DNA from: Allantophomopsis cytisporea
Lineage: Eukaryota > Ascomycota > Leotiomycetes > Phacidiales > Phacidiaceae
Assembly: GCA_024752435.1 (NCBI GenBank)
Contig: CP103031.1
Coordinates: forward strand, 558,001-622,000
Length of the DNA stretch: 64,000 bases
Direction of reading: 5' to 3'
Part shown: positions 13,301 to 24,000 of the stretch, piece by piece
How positions within the stretch are numbered: the stretch's first letter is position 1
How the letters are laid out: each line of letters starts with the position of its first letter
Notes under the pieces: generated by a model
Databases searched by the model: none
Seen by the model: the letters and a program-made list of their open reading frames with translations, nothing else
Told to the model about the DNA's origin: nothing
Program-made: the position numbers and the translations under genes

Positions 13301-13890
13301 AAATACATAAGACACAAGAAGGAAGATATACAATAAGACAGCGACCCGTCTTGGTATTCAATCCAGGTTCGCGTTATATATTCTCGAAGATGGCAAATGG
13401 AAAGGAGAAGGGCCATCAGCCCAAACAAGAGACAGCCACCCATCAGCCAATCCGCCCAGTCCTACAACGTCAAAACAAACAAACAAAACTCCTCTCCAAA
13501 CATCGGCCTCAATGCCGCCGTAACATAAAAACAGAGAAACCGTTCAAAGTGGACAAAAGAGATGTGGTCGCACGGATACACCTCGAGAGCAACTGAGAGA
13601 ACATCACAAGCCGAGAAATATAGACGCCTTCAATGGAGCACTTCCGATGGCGAGCCGAGGATTTCCAATTCCCATAGATCCGAAGCAACCGAGTACGCCG
13701 AGCCTGTCCTCCGTTCCATTTTTTGCAAGATGAGGAAGAGATGAAGATGAAGAGATATGAGTTGAAGGAGATTTTGTTGTCGTGATTTTGCGATGGCGTC
13801 AGTTGAGAAAAGGAGATTTTCGTTGCAAAGGAATTGGTGTGCGATCTTTTGTTGCGTAGTGGAGTTTGTAGGGATGTGGAGTAAGTTCTG
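10312..13890. other. Gene-poor spacer between convergent FUM1 and the Seb1-like gene
   Basis: Both flanking genes point into this 3.6-kb region, so it holds two 3' UTRs. The minus-strand gene may have a long 3' UTR (short minus-strand frames near 13,070-13,600 look untranslated). A degenerate Cys-rich frame is present at 11,222-11,463 (listed separately). Around 11,880-11,945 there is a short CACCGCA-like imperfect repeat. I cannot support any intact gene. Confidence 0.5.
11222..11463 (+). pseudogene. Possible degenerate small Cys-rich coding region
   Basis: A plus-strand frame ending at a TAA at 11,461-11,463 reads as a Ser/Thr segment followed by a domain with six cysteines in about 55 residues, ending in a C-x-C pair. 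The frame immediately upstream (to about 11,220) is hydrophobic and Thr/Ile-rich but sits in another phase, and a stop separates them. This could be a frameshifted secreted-protein relic or chance. It does not satisfy the full CFEM spacing. I do not recognise a family. Confidence 0.2.
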
Positions 13891-15186
13891 TCAAACCTCC
13901 TTCTTCGCCATCTCCGGGCTGTTCTCGTCGGCGATATCACTCAGGCCCTCGGACTTGTCGATTGGGGAAACGCTGCCGTTGGATGTTATATTGGAATTGC
14001 ATTTTCCGCAACCTTTCACGAGGATGTGTCTCTGTTTTCCTGTCAGTATGTCCCATCTGCAAAGATCATGACCTGCTTGTCTGCAGTTTGCTTTTGATTT
14101 TCTTACCTTCAAGGCGTCCTTTCTCGAGAAACTCTTCTCGCAGTGTCCGCATGGGAAAGGCTTGACAGCCAAATGGATTCTCTTATGTCTCTTCAAGTCG
14201 TGGTTTCGGTTGAAAGACTGTGGGCACTGATCGCACTTGAATGGGCGATCATTCTGCGGCTGTTGATGGCTTGCGTGACCGCCATACATGTGGTGCATGT
14301 GCGAAGGGTAGCCGTTCATGTTCATGCCGCCTACGAGCGCCATCTGGCTGCCAGGACTATGGACATTCGACATGATAGGACCCGCCATCGCTGGTAGAGA
14401 GTAGCTGCCGTAGGGCCGCGAGTAGGAGGATTGGTTGGCGGATCCGGGAGAGATCCTATCATTTGGCCCGCCGTTCATCGGTGACTGTGAGGTGGGCGAT
14501 GGGAGCGCGTAGGCCGGGAAGGAGGATTGTTGAGGGGTGGAAGCTGGCGCGTAAGAGTAGGATTGTGATTGGCGCGAGCCGTAGCTATCCGAGTGCTGAG
14601 AGTTGAGACCACCCATCTGTTGCGATTGCTGTTGATGCTGAGGTGCCAAATTTGGGAGACCATTGGTGGAGGACCCAGCTCCAGAGCCCGACATGGGCAT
14701 TGAGGTTGGGAAGGGAGGCAGATTCAAGTCGTACGGAGGGGGTGGAAGAGCCTCGCTGGAAGTTGGGGAGTTACCATTGCGGCCTGGAAAGTTCATAGAC
14801 GGCGAATACAGCTGGCGGCCCATGTACATTGGATTTTGAGCAGCAAACGGCGATGGCATCTGTGGTGCAGCGCTGAAGGTATATGAGGAGCTCGGTTGCT
14901 GCCAGAAGGAGCCGCCGAGGGGGTTGTAAGGAGCAACGCCGGCAGTGGAGCTCTGCGAGCTGCCACTATTCACGCTTGAAGACAATGGACTCAAACCATC
15001 ACCTGGAATACCGGCTGGAGGAGTGAGCACGTTGCCTGGGTTGGAGGATGTCGGCTGGGACGTGTTGATGGAAGAAAGTGTTGGGAACTTATTGTGCATG
15101 TTTGAGAAGTCTGGAGGAGGCAGTTGGAACGTTGGTAGGTTGGACGCCGCCGACCTTCGAGCTGTGAAGCTCTGGGGATTCTCCAT
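13891..15186 (-). CDS. seb1: C2H2 zinc-finger stress regulator of the Seb1/Msn2-Msn4 type
   Basis: This is a nuclear transcription factor expected to bind AGGGG stress-response elements. Exon 1 is 15186-14107 (360 codons), the intron is 14106-14032 (75 nt) and exon 2 is 14031-13891, giving 406 residues. Residues 1-310 are low-complexity, rich in Ser, Pro, Gln, Gly and Met, as in activation regions. Finger 1 (C318, C321, H334, H338) is followed by a short linker and finger 2 (C346, C349, H362 and then a Cys at 368 rather than a second His). That closing HILVKGC is the form I know from Seb1-type fungal proteins. A short acidic and Ser-rich tail follows. The intron falls between Lys360 and Arg361, inside finger 2. 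It has no in-frame stop and is a multiple of three, so the unspliced reading frame stays open. The start is the only early ATG and a 5' leader of unknown length lies upstream. Confidence 0.9.
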   Translation of the reverse strand: MENPQSFTARRSAASNLPTFQLPPPDFSNMHNKFPTLSSINTSQPTSSNPGNVLTPPAGIPGDGLSPLSSSVNSGSSQSSTAGVAPYNPLGGSFWQQPSSSYTFSAAPQMPSPFAAQNPMYMGRQLYSPSMNFPGRNGNSPTSSEALPPPPYDLNLPPFPTSMPMSGSGAGSSTNGLPNLAPQHQQQSQQMGGLNSQHSDSYGSRQSQSYSYAPASTPQQSSFPAYALPSPTSQSPMNGGPNDRISPGSANQSSYSRPYGSYSLPAMAGPIMSNVHSPGSQMALVGGMNMNGYPSHMHHMYGGHASHQQPQNDRPFKCDQCPQSFNRNHDLKRHKRIHLAVKPFPCGHCEKSFSRKDALKVRKSKANCRQAGHDLCRWDILTGKQRHILVKGCGKCNSNITSNGSVSPIDKSEGLSDIADENSPEMAKKEV

Positions 15187-15908
15187 CGTGATAAATTATT
15201 GAGAAGTCCACAGTGTCAGGTACTTATCAGCTATCAGTTCTCAACTCCAGGGAAGCTTGTTTCGCAGATTCGGTATAAGGCCGTGTGTATCTATATTATA
15301 ATAGATCTTGGGTATCGAGGGAATATGTTTTTTCTCTTCTGGCTTTTCTTATTTACTTTCTTCTGAGGATGGGGCGTATGCAATGCACGAGGGACGAGTC
15401 CACGGATCCAAATTGTATCCGAATGGAAGTGATTGTTGGTAGCTGGGTAATCAGCTTATTTGGGTTGGGGGGATGATGGTAAGGCTGTGCAGTAACCGTT
15501 GTGATGTTGACTTTTTGATTCCGTGGTTGGGAGGATGTCCGAAGCTGAGATGAGATATCTCTCTGTCGAAGTTGGATTCTTTTCCTCAAGAGAAAGGAAG
15601 GTCGTCGTGTGAGTGACAGGCGCAACAACGATGATGATACAATATGTGGTAGGTATTTTCCTGGGATTCGTGAATGTGGAGCGACGATCACCTGGATGGC
15701 GGCGGAGAGGCGCTTCACATATATGTATTGGAGAAGTTTATGCAGCGGGTGAGGGACCAGAGGGACCAGATGGGGGACTAGATGGAGGACCGGACGAGGG
15801 ACTAGTCTAGAATTCCAAAAGGACGAACATGGATTGACAGGGATTGATATTACCATGGATCAGGGATTGCACAGTTGGGAGGGATTGGGCTGTTGGAGTA
15901 GTCTAGTG

Positions 15909-15955
15909 GAGGGAGGGGGGGTGTGTGGAGGGGGAGGATAAGGAGGAGGGGGGGG
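15909..15955 (+). promoter_or_regulatory. G-run cluster with three AGGGG stress-element cores
   Basis: Runs of five to eight G, each preceded by A, start at 15,914, 15,929 and 15,947. AGGGG is the core bound by Msn2/Seb1-type factors, and the site lies about 730-770 bases upstream of the gene encoding such a factor. The same runs could form a G-quadruplex. Function is inferred only. Confidence 0.4.
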
Positions 15956-17368
15956 TGCGAGTGTGAGTGGTGAGGAAGTAGAATAGAGAATAGAGTATGT
16001 TACTAAGTGAGAATGGATGATAGTGATGGGGTGTGAGTGACAAGCGGAGAAATGGGACATAGAACGAGAACAAGACAAGCACAAGCACAGGCACAGGCAC
16101 AGGCAGTGAAAGTACGGGCCACAAGAGGCGAGAAGAGTGTGAGTGATGGATCCGTTACTGGGTGCTGAAGTAGATCCGAATTGAAGTGGTAGGTAGGGGT
16201 ATGGGAGGAGGAGGAGCCCGTGGAAGAAAGTGGGGAGAGCTGGGTAACTTGGGTGAGAGTTTTTTAGTTTTTTTCTTTCTTTTTCATTTTTGGTGAGTGA
16301 GTGAGAAGATGCGAGAGTTCGGAGTAAGATTAAGAGAAGAATACTCCGAGTAGTACAATAAGTGTATCAATAGACCCTATCATTAAACCTACCAGTAACA
16401 GTAGAAGGGTAAAGAAAGGTACGTACCTTACCTACCCTAGTACTTATTACCTTGGTAAGATCAGTTGAGGTATGGAGTTGGGCATCACTGAGTGACAGTG
16501 GTCGAACCGACAGACTCACACTGTATAGTGAGTGAATGAGAAGGAGCATAATGAGCACTGTACGATCCGGAGAGAGCATGGTGAGGTGAACGTAGAATAG
16601 AGTGAGAGTATCTTTGAGGGGAGTGTTCTCAAAGTGAAGGAAGGGATCGGGCTTTGATCGAGGTCGATGGTGATGTGATGCTTGGGGTAAAGGTCAACCT
16701 AGGGAAAGGTCTGACTGGAGTTAGGCATGTTGTGAGATAGCACGATAGGGAATAATGAATGAACTGGGACGGGGACTGGGACTGGGGCAGGAACTTGATC
16801 TGGGGCACTAGAGCTCTAGAATACTGGCCATTCCGTCTATTGTTGGCCTGTGCTACTTAGAACATCGATGAAAGGGAGGTCACAGATTCTCCGTGATCTG
16901 TTGAATATACTACGTACTAGAAGATATATGTACATAGATATTATTCGACTGTTAGAGTGAATATGGATGGCATTATTGGTAAAGGATGGAAGTTTCCATA
17001 GGTGTGAGTATATGTGCAGGCTGAAGTATCTCCGTATATCTGGGTGTTTACCGGTCAGTTAGTCAGTAGCATACTTTGAATCCTTCATAGTCCATAGATA
17101 CTTTCTTTTTCTCTCCGTGTTGACAGTTGCAGCACTCTGAGAGCGTCGTCAATGAACACTATGCGCTATGAGCTATGAGCCACGATGCCATATGGGTACG
17201 ATGAGTACGATGCTTACTATGGGCCCTGATGATCGAAAATCAAAATCAAGCACCATCGCAACACCATCATCATCATCACAACACCCCACACACAATAATG
17301 GGATGGGATGGGATGGCATGGCATGGCATGGTATGTTGAGTCTCGATGGGTATAGAAGGATGAATAAC

Positions 17369-17496
17369 ACTCACTCATTCACTCACTCATTCATTCACTC
17401 ACTCACTCACACTCACACTCACACTCACACTCACACTCACACTCACAATCACACTCACACTCACACTCACACTCACACTCACACTCACACTCACAC
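17369..17496. repeat. CACTCA/CACACT microsatellite array
   Basis: About 128 bases of CACT, CATT and then strict CACACT units. It produces long His/Thr open frames that are not genes. Confidence 0.95.
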
Positions 17497-17737
17497 CTCT
17501 TTAGCAGTTCGCATTTAGCAGTTATCAGATTAGCACGCATCTCAGAGAGTAGCCAACAGCGGGAAGGCTGAATCTCTGGCGGTGTCGGTATAAGGGTGTA
17601 ATGGCATGTGGTATGTACATGCGTGCTCTGCCAATGTCTGTGATGGAGTAGTGGTTATTGGTGGTTATTGGTAGTTATCGAGTAGTGCTGTTGATGGTCG
17701 ATGGTTCTTGATCTCCTTAGTGCTTGAATATACTTGG

Positions 17738-17853
17738 TACCGGTGCTGGTCCAACTCCAAGTCTTGCTTTGGTCCTAGTCTTGGTGTTGGTCTTGTTTGG
17801 TTCTGGATCTGGTTCTGATTCTGGTTTTCGTCCTAGTCCTGGTCCTGGTCCGT
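17738..17853. repeat. Degenerate hexamer array (TGGTCC/TGGTTC family)
   Basis: A visible 6-base periodicity of TGGTNC and CTGGTN units with point changes over ~115 bases. On the minus strand it would read as alternating Arg-Thr, which is repeat-derived. Confidence 0.8.
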
Positions 17854-20636
17854 AGTGTTGTTGGGGTCGCGCATTTTCTGACTGCGGTAAAGTCAAGGCT
17901 GTACTTAGTACTTACCTGGGTACTTACTGTAGAGCAACAGTGAATAGTGGAGTGGTGTGAGTACTGAAGCAACAGCTCACAGACACAAGCAAAAGACATA
18001 AACAGCATGATTAGTGATGAACACAGACTGGCTCATACTGCTTCTTTTACTACTGTACAATAGGATCATACTCCGTAGTGTTTACGACTTAAAAGCTCGG
18101 AGTTGCAACCCGGAGAATAGGATGGTCATGTTCATACTTGCACGATTTAAAATCCCTTAGATGCTCAGCTACCCAATTCTAGAATTGGGATCAGATATAT
18201 ACGCAATTCTGAATAGTATCTTATCCTCTAGCCATAATAAGATGAACGTATGCGGAGAGGCGCGAGCAAAACCAAAGGATATCACCGATAGACAAAGTAC
18301 CGTGCAGAGAGACAATAAGTTGATGAAGACGTATTCATAGAATAGACAGACAGCTAGCCGGCCATAGACAGCTATACTATACTAAATTCTATTCATCTTT
18401 ATTATTATTATTACTCATATCATTTGTTCCGTCCATAGGTACGTACTCGTACTCGTACGGAATCAGCGAAATGTTATGTCCAAACCCCTCCTACACAGGA
18501 ATTGCAAAAATCTCATTTTTTTCCCAATTCGGTCATCTGTATCCTCCATCTCTTCAAGAATTTCGCCTCCCATTCCCCCCTACCAGATAGATGGGGTTTT
18601 CCACAGGCATCGCCTGATCCGGATCCGAATGTTCCATCACATTCGCCCCTCGCACCTCGCCTGTTTACAGATTTCTCATCAATTGTCCCATCAATTCTGT
18701 TTTTCCTTTCTCCGTGTTGCTGTCACAGCTTTCTCATCATGTCTCTCGTCCCGCCTCCGTCAAAAAGGTCACTTGAAGGGGCAATTTTCGTATCCTAGAA
18801 GGGGCCGTGTTGGCCATGTAGCTCTAGAAGGTGAGCGATTGCACCCATACTTTGTTTCCTTCTAACACATCCGTGCCATCTTCACAGCTGCTGCGCCTGT
18901 TAATACGCATGGGCAGCTAAAACTGTTAGCTACCTAGCCCCAAAGTCCCGCAAAAGCGTGCGAAGCATGCTAAAGCTCCCCTCATCCATCTCGCTCAGCG
19001 TATTCCAAACCAAGCGTAGGGTAGGTAGCGCTAGTGCTCAGGAATTCGGCGAGTCTGGACGCCCCTCTCTCTGGAACGCTGCGCGAGTCTTTACACCTCC
19101 GCTGAGATGAGCTTCTAGGATACATGCTTTACAGACATGGGGGAGCGGCCACGCATGGATGGGATGGGGGTAGGGAGAGCGAAGGAAACGCGCAGTAAGT
19201 ACGACTGAAGTGGTCTGTCAAGGCCTGGATAGGCTCTGTTTGGCATGGGCCTGGCTTTGGCTTGGGGTCGGGGACGCTCGACTAGCTTATTCCGAACCCC
19301 TGACACCTCTTTTTCCTTCCCTTCCCTGCCCTGCCCAGCGGGAGAAGAAAAAAGAGAGACCAAGAGGCACAGAATAATAACAGCGCAGAGCAAAAAGCAG
19401 TGTTAGCGACCTTGGTTTTGGACTTGGCCTGTGGATATGTATGAGATATGCCTGAGTGAATGACCATGAAGCCTGAACCTAAAAAAGCCTGCCTCATTCA
19501 ACTCCCCTCGATTCTACTTTGGATAAGGTAAAGTGCGGCACACTTGAAGGTTCGCTTGGCCCTTTGGCTTAGGAAAAGCCAGCCCAACCCGGCCGGGCTG
19601 AGAACACGCTGCTGAACACCCGCTCAAGAGCGCCCGATCAAGACAAGACAACACAGACAGTGCGAGCTCAGCACGCACTTGTACGATGCACGAGACATGA
19701 CCAGGGCACGCGGGTAGCAAACGCAGCTGAGTTGTTGTTGAATGATGTTGTACGGAGCAATCAGTTAAAGAAGGGTCGGGAAATTTTTATGGAGATGATT
19801 GATGATTGATGCGTGGTACGTGGTGCTTGATGCTTGATGCTTGAAGCTTCATCGGAGAAGTTCTTTAGGTTCAACAGAACTAAGCCCAGCTTTTCTTGCG
19901 GAGCGATGGGCAGTATGGGGTAAGGCTGTCTAGAGTAGTACAAATAATACGGAGCTTTCCTGGTCAGCATGAAGACTTTCAGATATCCATATGATACTAT
20001 CCATACGTAGATTTTTGATATCGTGAAAACACTTAAAACGCATGGACTCAGATCTGATGCTTAATGCGTACAAGGGAAGGCGAGAAAAACAACTCAACTG
20101 TCTAAAAGCTAGATTGATTTTCCCGCACGAGAATGCAACTCAAATCCGTATTCCAATTGGCCCATGAAAAATTCAGCTGGGGAATCTATTGACATGAATA
20201 CTCACTCTCAACAAATACAAATCATCCCAACCCATCCCGAAGCTTCATCCGTATGAGCTTGGGAGAAAGAAAAGGTTCGCCTGCCAAGCCGTTCTGGAAA
20301 GGGCACCAGACCATTTGCAAACGAATGCGCGTCAAAAGAAGAATCAGAGAGGGAGAGGGAGAGGGAACAAATTACAATTGCACGGGCGACCTGAGCCGTT
20401 CGGCAAGCGTCCCGGGATGTGGGTAACGAGGCATCCGAAAGTCAAGCAACCTGAAGAGTTAGTTAATCATTTCACATATTCCTCATGCAACGAGTGAATC
20501 AGGCACAGCTGCGATGATAACAGCGAGCAAGCACCGGGCACGTCGACGAAGTGTCCCGCATCAGCGGAGGTAAGGTAGCGAAAAGAATGGAATGCAAAGA
20601 ACAACTCTATCCAACAGCCGAGACACCAGGAAGAAT

Positions 20637-20660
20637 GAGAGAGAGAGAGAGAGAGAGAGA
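20637..20660. repeat. GA dinucleotide microsatellite
   Basis: Twelve uninterrupted GA units inside the gene-poor region. Confidence 0.95.
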
Positions 20661-23600
20661 TCAAAGCATGCACTGCGGACGTACTCTCGCACTCTTTGCC
20701 TTTTTCCATTCCCGCTTGCTGAGAATATGAATAGAATAGACTGTGCGATGAGTATCTGCATCGCCGATGAAGGTTCGCATCCTTGGACGAGTGCTCTATA
20801 CTGCGTAGTTGCACGCAATTTGAGTTCTCAGGGTAGGGCGGATTGGATTGTGCAGAGAGTTTTGCGATGGATGGAATGGAAAAGAAAAAGACCTTCGAGA
20901 CCTTTGTAGCTTGTATTTGACGTCTTGTTCGGCTTTGAAATTGAAGACTTTCAAAGGATGCTGGTTTGTGCCTGTGTGTGCTGTGGCATACCATGCAAAA
21001 TGTAAGAATAGATTGTTCTATTGCACTTTAAGGATGTAGATATGGTGGGCGGATGTACATCTAGTTTAATTATATGCGCTTTATGTAGGAATATTCGATT
21101 CATCAATAGGTCTGAGGCTCGATATTAATATCAAACAAGGTAGTTCATTCTGAAGTGGTGAATAATGTGCATATATCTCGATCCTACAGCACCAAACAAT
21201 ATAATAAAGTACAGTGTGAGTAGGTATGTACACTCCGCATCTGCTCCCATCCATTCCCCGGGAATCAGATTCGCCAGCATGCAGGCATATAATATCACAT
21301 AACCTTCTCATGCAGCCTTTTTGGCCCCTTTGTTTGTCTCAAAGCTCGCACTCGTGGCTTATGCTCTGCTCAAACTCTGACTTGCATTTCTGTATTCTAG
21401 CTGTCAGTTTCTCCAGCATTCGGAGCATTTTTGTCCTTGCTTGAAGTGCTTGCGTAGGCATGGTAAAGATCCACGTACATATTCAACTCCGCGTGGAGTA
21501 ATCCTGGTGCACCAGCGGACACGCTCCGTAGTGCACACTCTATTGTGGATAGAATACATGACCGACTACTGCGCTTGGGGATGTCTGATGATTGGGATTG
21601 GCTGAGACTTTGTATGCTTGTGACACCGATTGTTTGATATGGTTGCCGTTTATCTTATTGTTTTCATTACGCAGGATGAGGAGAATGAAGGGGGTATCAG
21701 AGGAGCTTCACTCTTCTTTATGGAGAGTATCTATCTTATTCGGAGTTCAAGTCCGTCTAGACAAATGTTGCGGCAATGTATTCAAACCCACCGCAAAGGT
21801 ACAGCACCCATACGGAGCATATGCAGAACTCATATGAATTGAGTATGATGCGTGTGTGTATGATATGGAATGAGCTTCCATATCATGTACATACATAAAA
21901 CCCATCCATTACCCCGCATGATCGCGGAGAGAGAGAAAGTCGATGCAATGCCTGTCCCTTTCCAATCCACTTCCTACGACTCAAGAGCGCACGCGGCATC
22001 CAATCATTACGAGAGTGTGATTGCTTTGCCAGCCGCCAAAGTGCACACCCACACCGTTACGAAAGTTCGTCCGCCACCGATGTGAGGCACAGTTCCCCCA
22101 ACCATAACCATTTCTGATATCTCGCTTCTCCATCAAGCAAATCAGATGGGCGACGGCCTCTGCAACATCTGATATGATGCACGGTGTGATGATTTCGCAG
22201 TTCGGGGACAGGCATACCAAGATTCTACGGAGGTGTGGGGCGAGATGAGAGAGAAAGAGAGAGAGAGGAGAGTAGAATCGGTTATCAATAATTACAACGT
22301 ATTGTTTGTTACCTTTCGGTGGTCTGATATTTCAAAGTGGCAGGGCTTACGGTTACAGTTATCGTATTCTATTCATACGTATTCGGACTGGACGCTACGA
22401 TACTTCTTGCAAAGCACCAACAAGAAGATACTGCACCGTGCCATGCGGCTTATGAGTGAGTCCGTCGCTCGACGGTCGCTTGGCCATCACATAATGTACT
22501 GCTAGCATGTTCTCACCCTATCAAGTTCGATCATTCCGCTTGTTTCTACCCAAATCAGCTTGGCCTGCATCAAACACAGTGGACTAGATCGAAATTGGAT
22601 AGATATCGGATGAGGTTATGAACGTAGGCTGTAGGAATCCAATATTGGGAAATAATAACACACATACAGAGCAACAATCTTGCTAAGTGTGCCTGGGGTT
22701 ACTTGTATTACTTACCAGCAGCTTAGACAGAGCGGGAGTGAAGCAATGACAAGCGATGAGTAATGAGAGAGTGATGAGTCGATGTTGGAGCTACCCTGCT
22801 TGTGCCTGAAGGTGAAAGATATTACCGATCTTTGACAAGCGTGCCCAGGGTATTACCTTACCTAACACGATATCTCGATGCGGTGCGCCTCTTTGTGAGA
22901 GAGAGTACAATGTAGGTACCTGAGATGTGTACGACCATCATATAAAATCCAGAGGTAGACTTGAGTAGAATTGTTTACAACGTTCAAGATGTTGGGATCT
23001 TTTTCCATGCACATCATGAACAGGGCAAGTGTTAGGTAGGCCTTGTCTTTTCGGGATAAGCTGTGTGAGTGGCATAATCATCCGACATCCGACGCTTACG
23101 ATGGAGTGTATCGTACAAGTAGAGTTGGTAAACGAGTTGGTTTGGTAAACGGCTGACAAAGAAAGTGTGTATGTACGTATTCTCGTTCGAGCTCGGAGAG
23201 AGCGATGATTATTGAAGCATGGTCTGAATGTCCGCGCAGTCTTTTGGTATGGAGATGAATCTGATACCCACCGATACACGAGATACGAAGGGACATTTTA
23301 GCTTTTCTTTCTTCTATCACGTGCCAATCTTATAAAGGTGCGATTCAGATGAAGTTAGATGAAGTGACAGTCACCAAACACTTCTTCGAGTCTCTCGCTT
23401 GCAACCCCAGGCTCTCTCCAGCTTTAATTCACCGTGTCAGTGCCATTTCGGCGATCGAGTGGCTGGCCTAGTCTAGACCGCACTAGAGACTGAACATGCT
23501 CGAATGCATTCTCTAGCAAGGGTGCATCCTATCCCAGACCGAACACGGCTCCTAGATACTACTGTACCTACCATTCATCCCAGCAAGATTCCCAGGACAT

Positions 23601-23895
23601 TCTTCAAGAGTCTCAAGTAGTGCTGGTGCGTGACAACTTAGTGCTATTATTACCTTTACCTTTGTGCTTTTCTGCCGATTGGAAATGTGTCTATGAATAT
23701 AGATAGGTACGGAGTGTTTTCCAAGCCCTTATTCGTCTTGACATTCATGGGTAGATGAACATACAGCCTAGACTACATACCTTGTCCTATATTCTCTCAA
23801 GACCTGATGCCACGCTGAAGCCTATCTTTAAGCTAAAATTAAATAAAAGTAAATTAAATAAACTTTAGATGTTCTTACTCTATGCCCAGCTAGAA

Positions 23896-23930
23896 TAACA
23901 ATAACAACAATAATAATAATAATAATAATG
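23896..23930. repeat. AAT/ACA trinucleotide microsatellite
   Basis: ATAACA units passing into a pure AAT run. Confidence 0.9.
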
Positions 23931-24000
23931 ATGGTGATAATATCCGCAAAGGACCAGCATCTACGACTCAACAGCTTACTTGACATCTTCATTCTTACGC

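Larger units (their letters stand above)
15187..18500. promoter_or_regulatory. Upstream region of the Seb1-like gene, G-rich tracts and tandem repeats
   Basis: No gene is supported here. The first kilobase is probably leader and promoter of the minus-strand zinc-finger gene. A G-rich block at 15,909-15,955 carries three AGGGG cores, and others lie at 16,195 and 16,617. Further out are a CACTCA/CACACT array (17,369-17,496) and a degenerate TGGTCC/TGGTTC 6-bp array (17,738-17,853). Confidence 0.45.
18501..24000. other. Gene-poor region, no supported gene
   Basis: Open frames here are short or low-complexity. A GA dinucleotide run sits at 20,637-20,660 and a TAA/AAT run at 23,896-23,930. The 175-codon minus-strand frame at 20,467-20,994 spans the GA run and has no recognisable domain. 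Unannotated noncoding transcripts or poorly conserved genes are possible. Confidence 0.4.

Noticed and set aside
17369..17496. Regular array that could be mistaken for CRISPR
   Set aside because: Simple microsatellite without spacers, in a eukaryotic genome.
20467..20994. 175-codon minus-strand frame
   Set aside because: Crosses the GA microsatellite, Ser/Leu-rich by composition, no domain.
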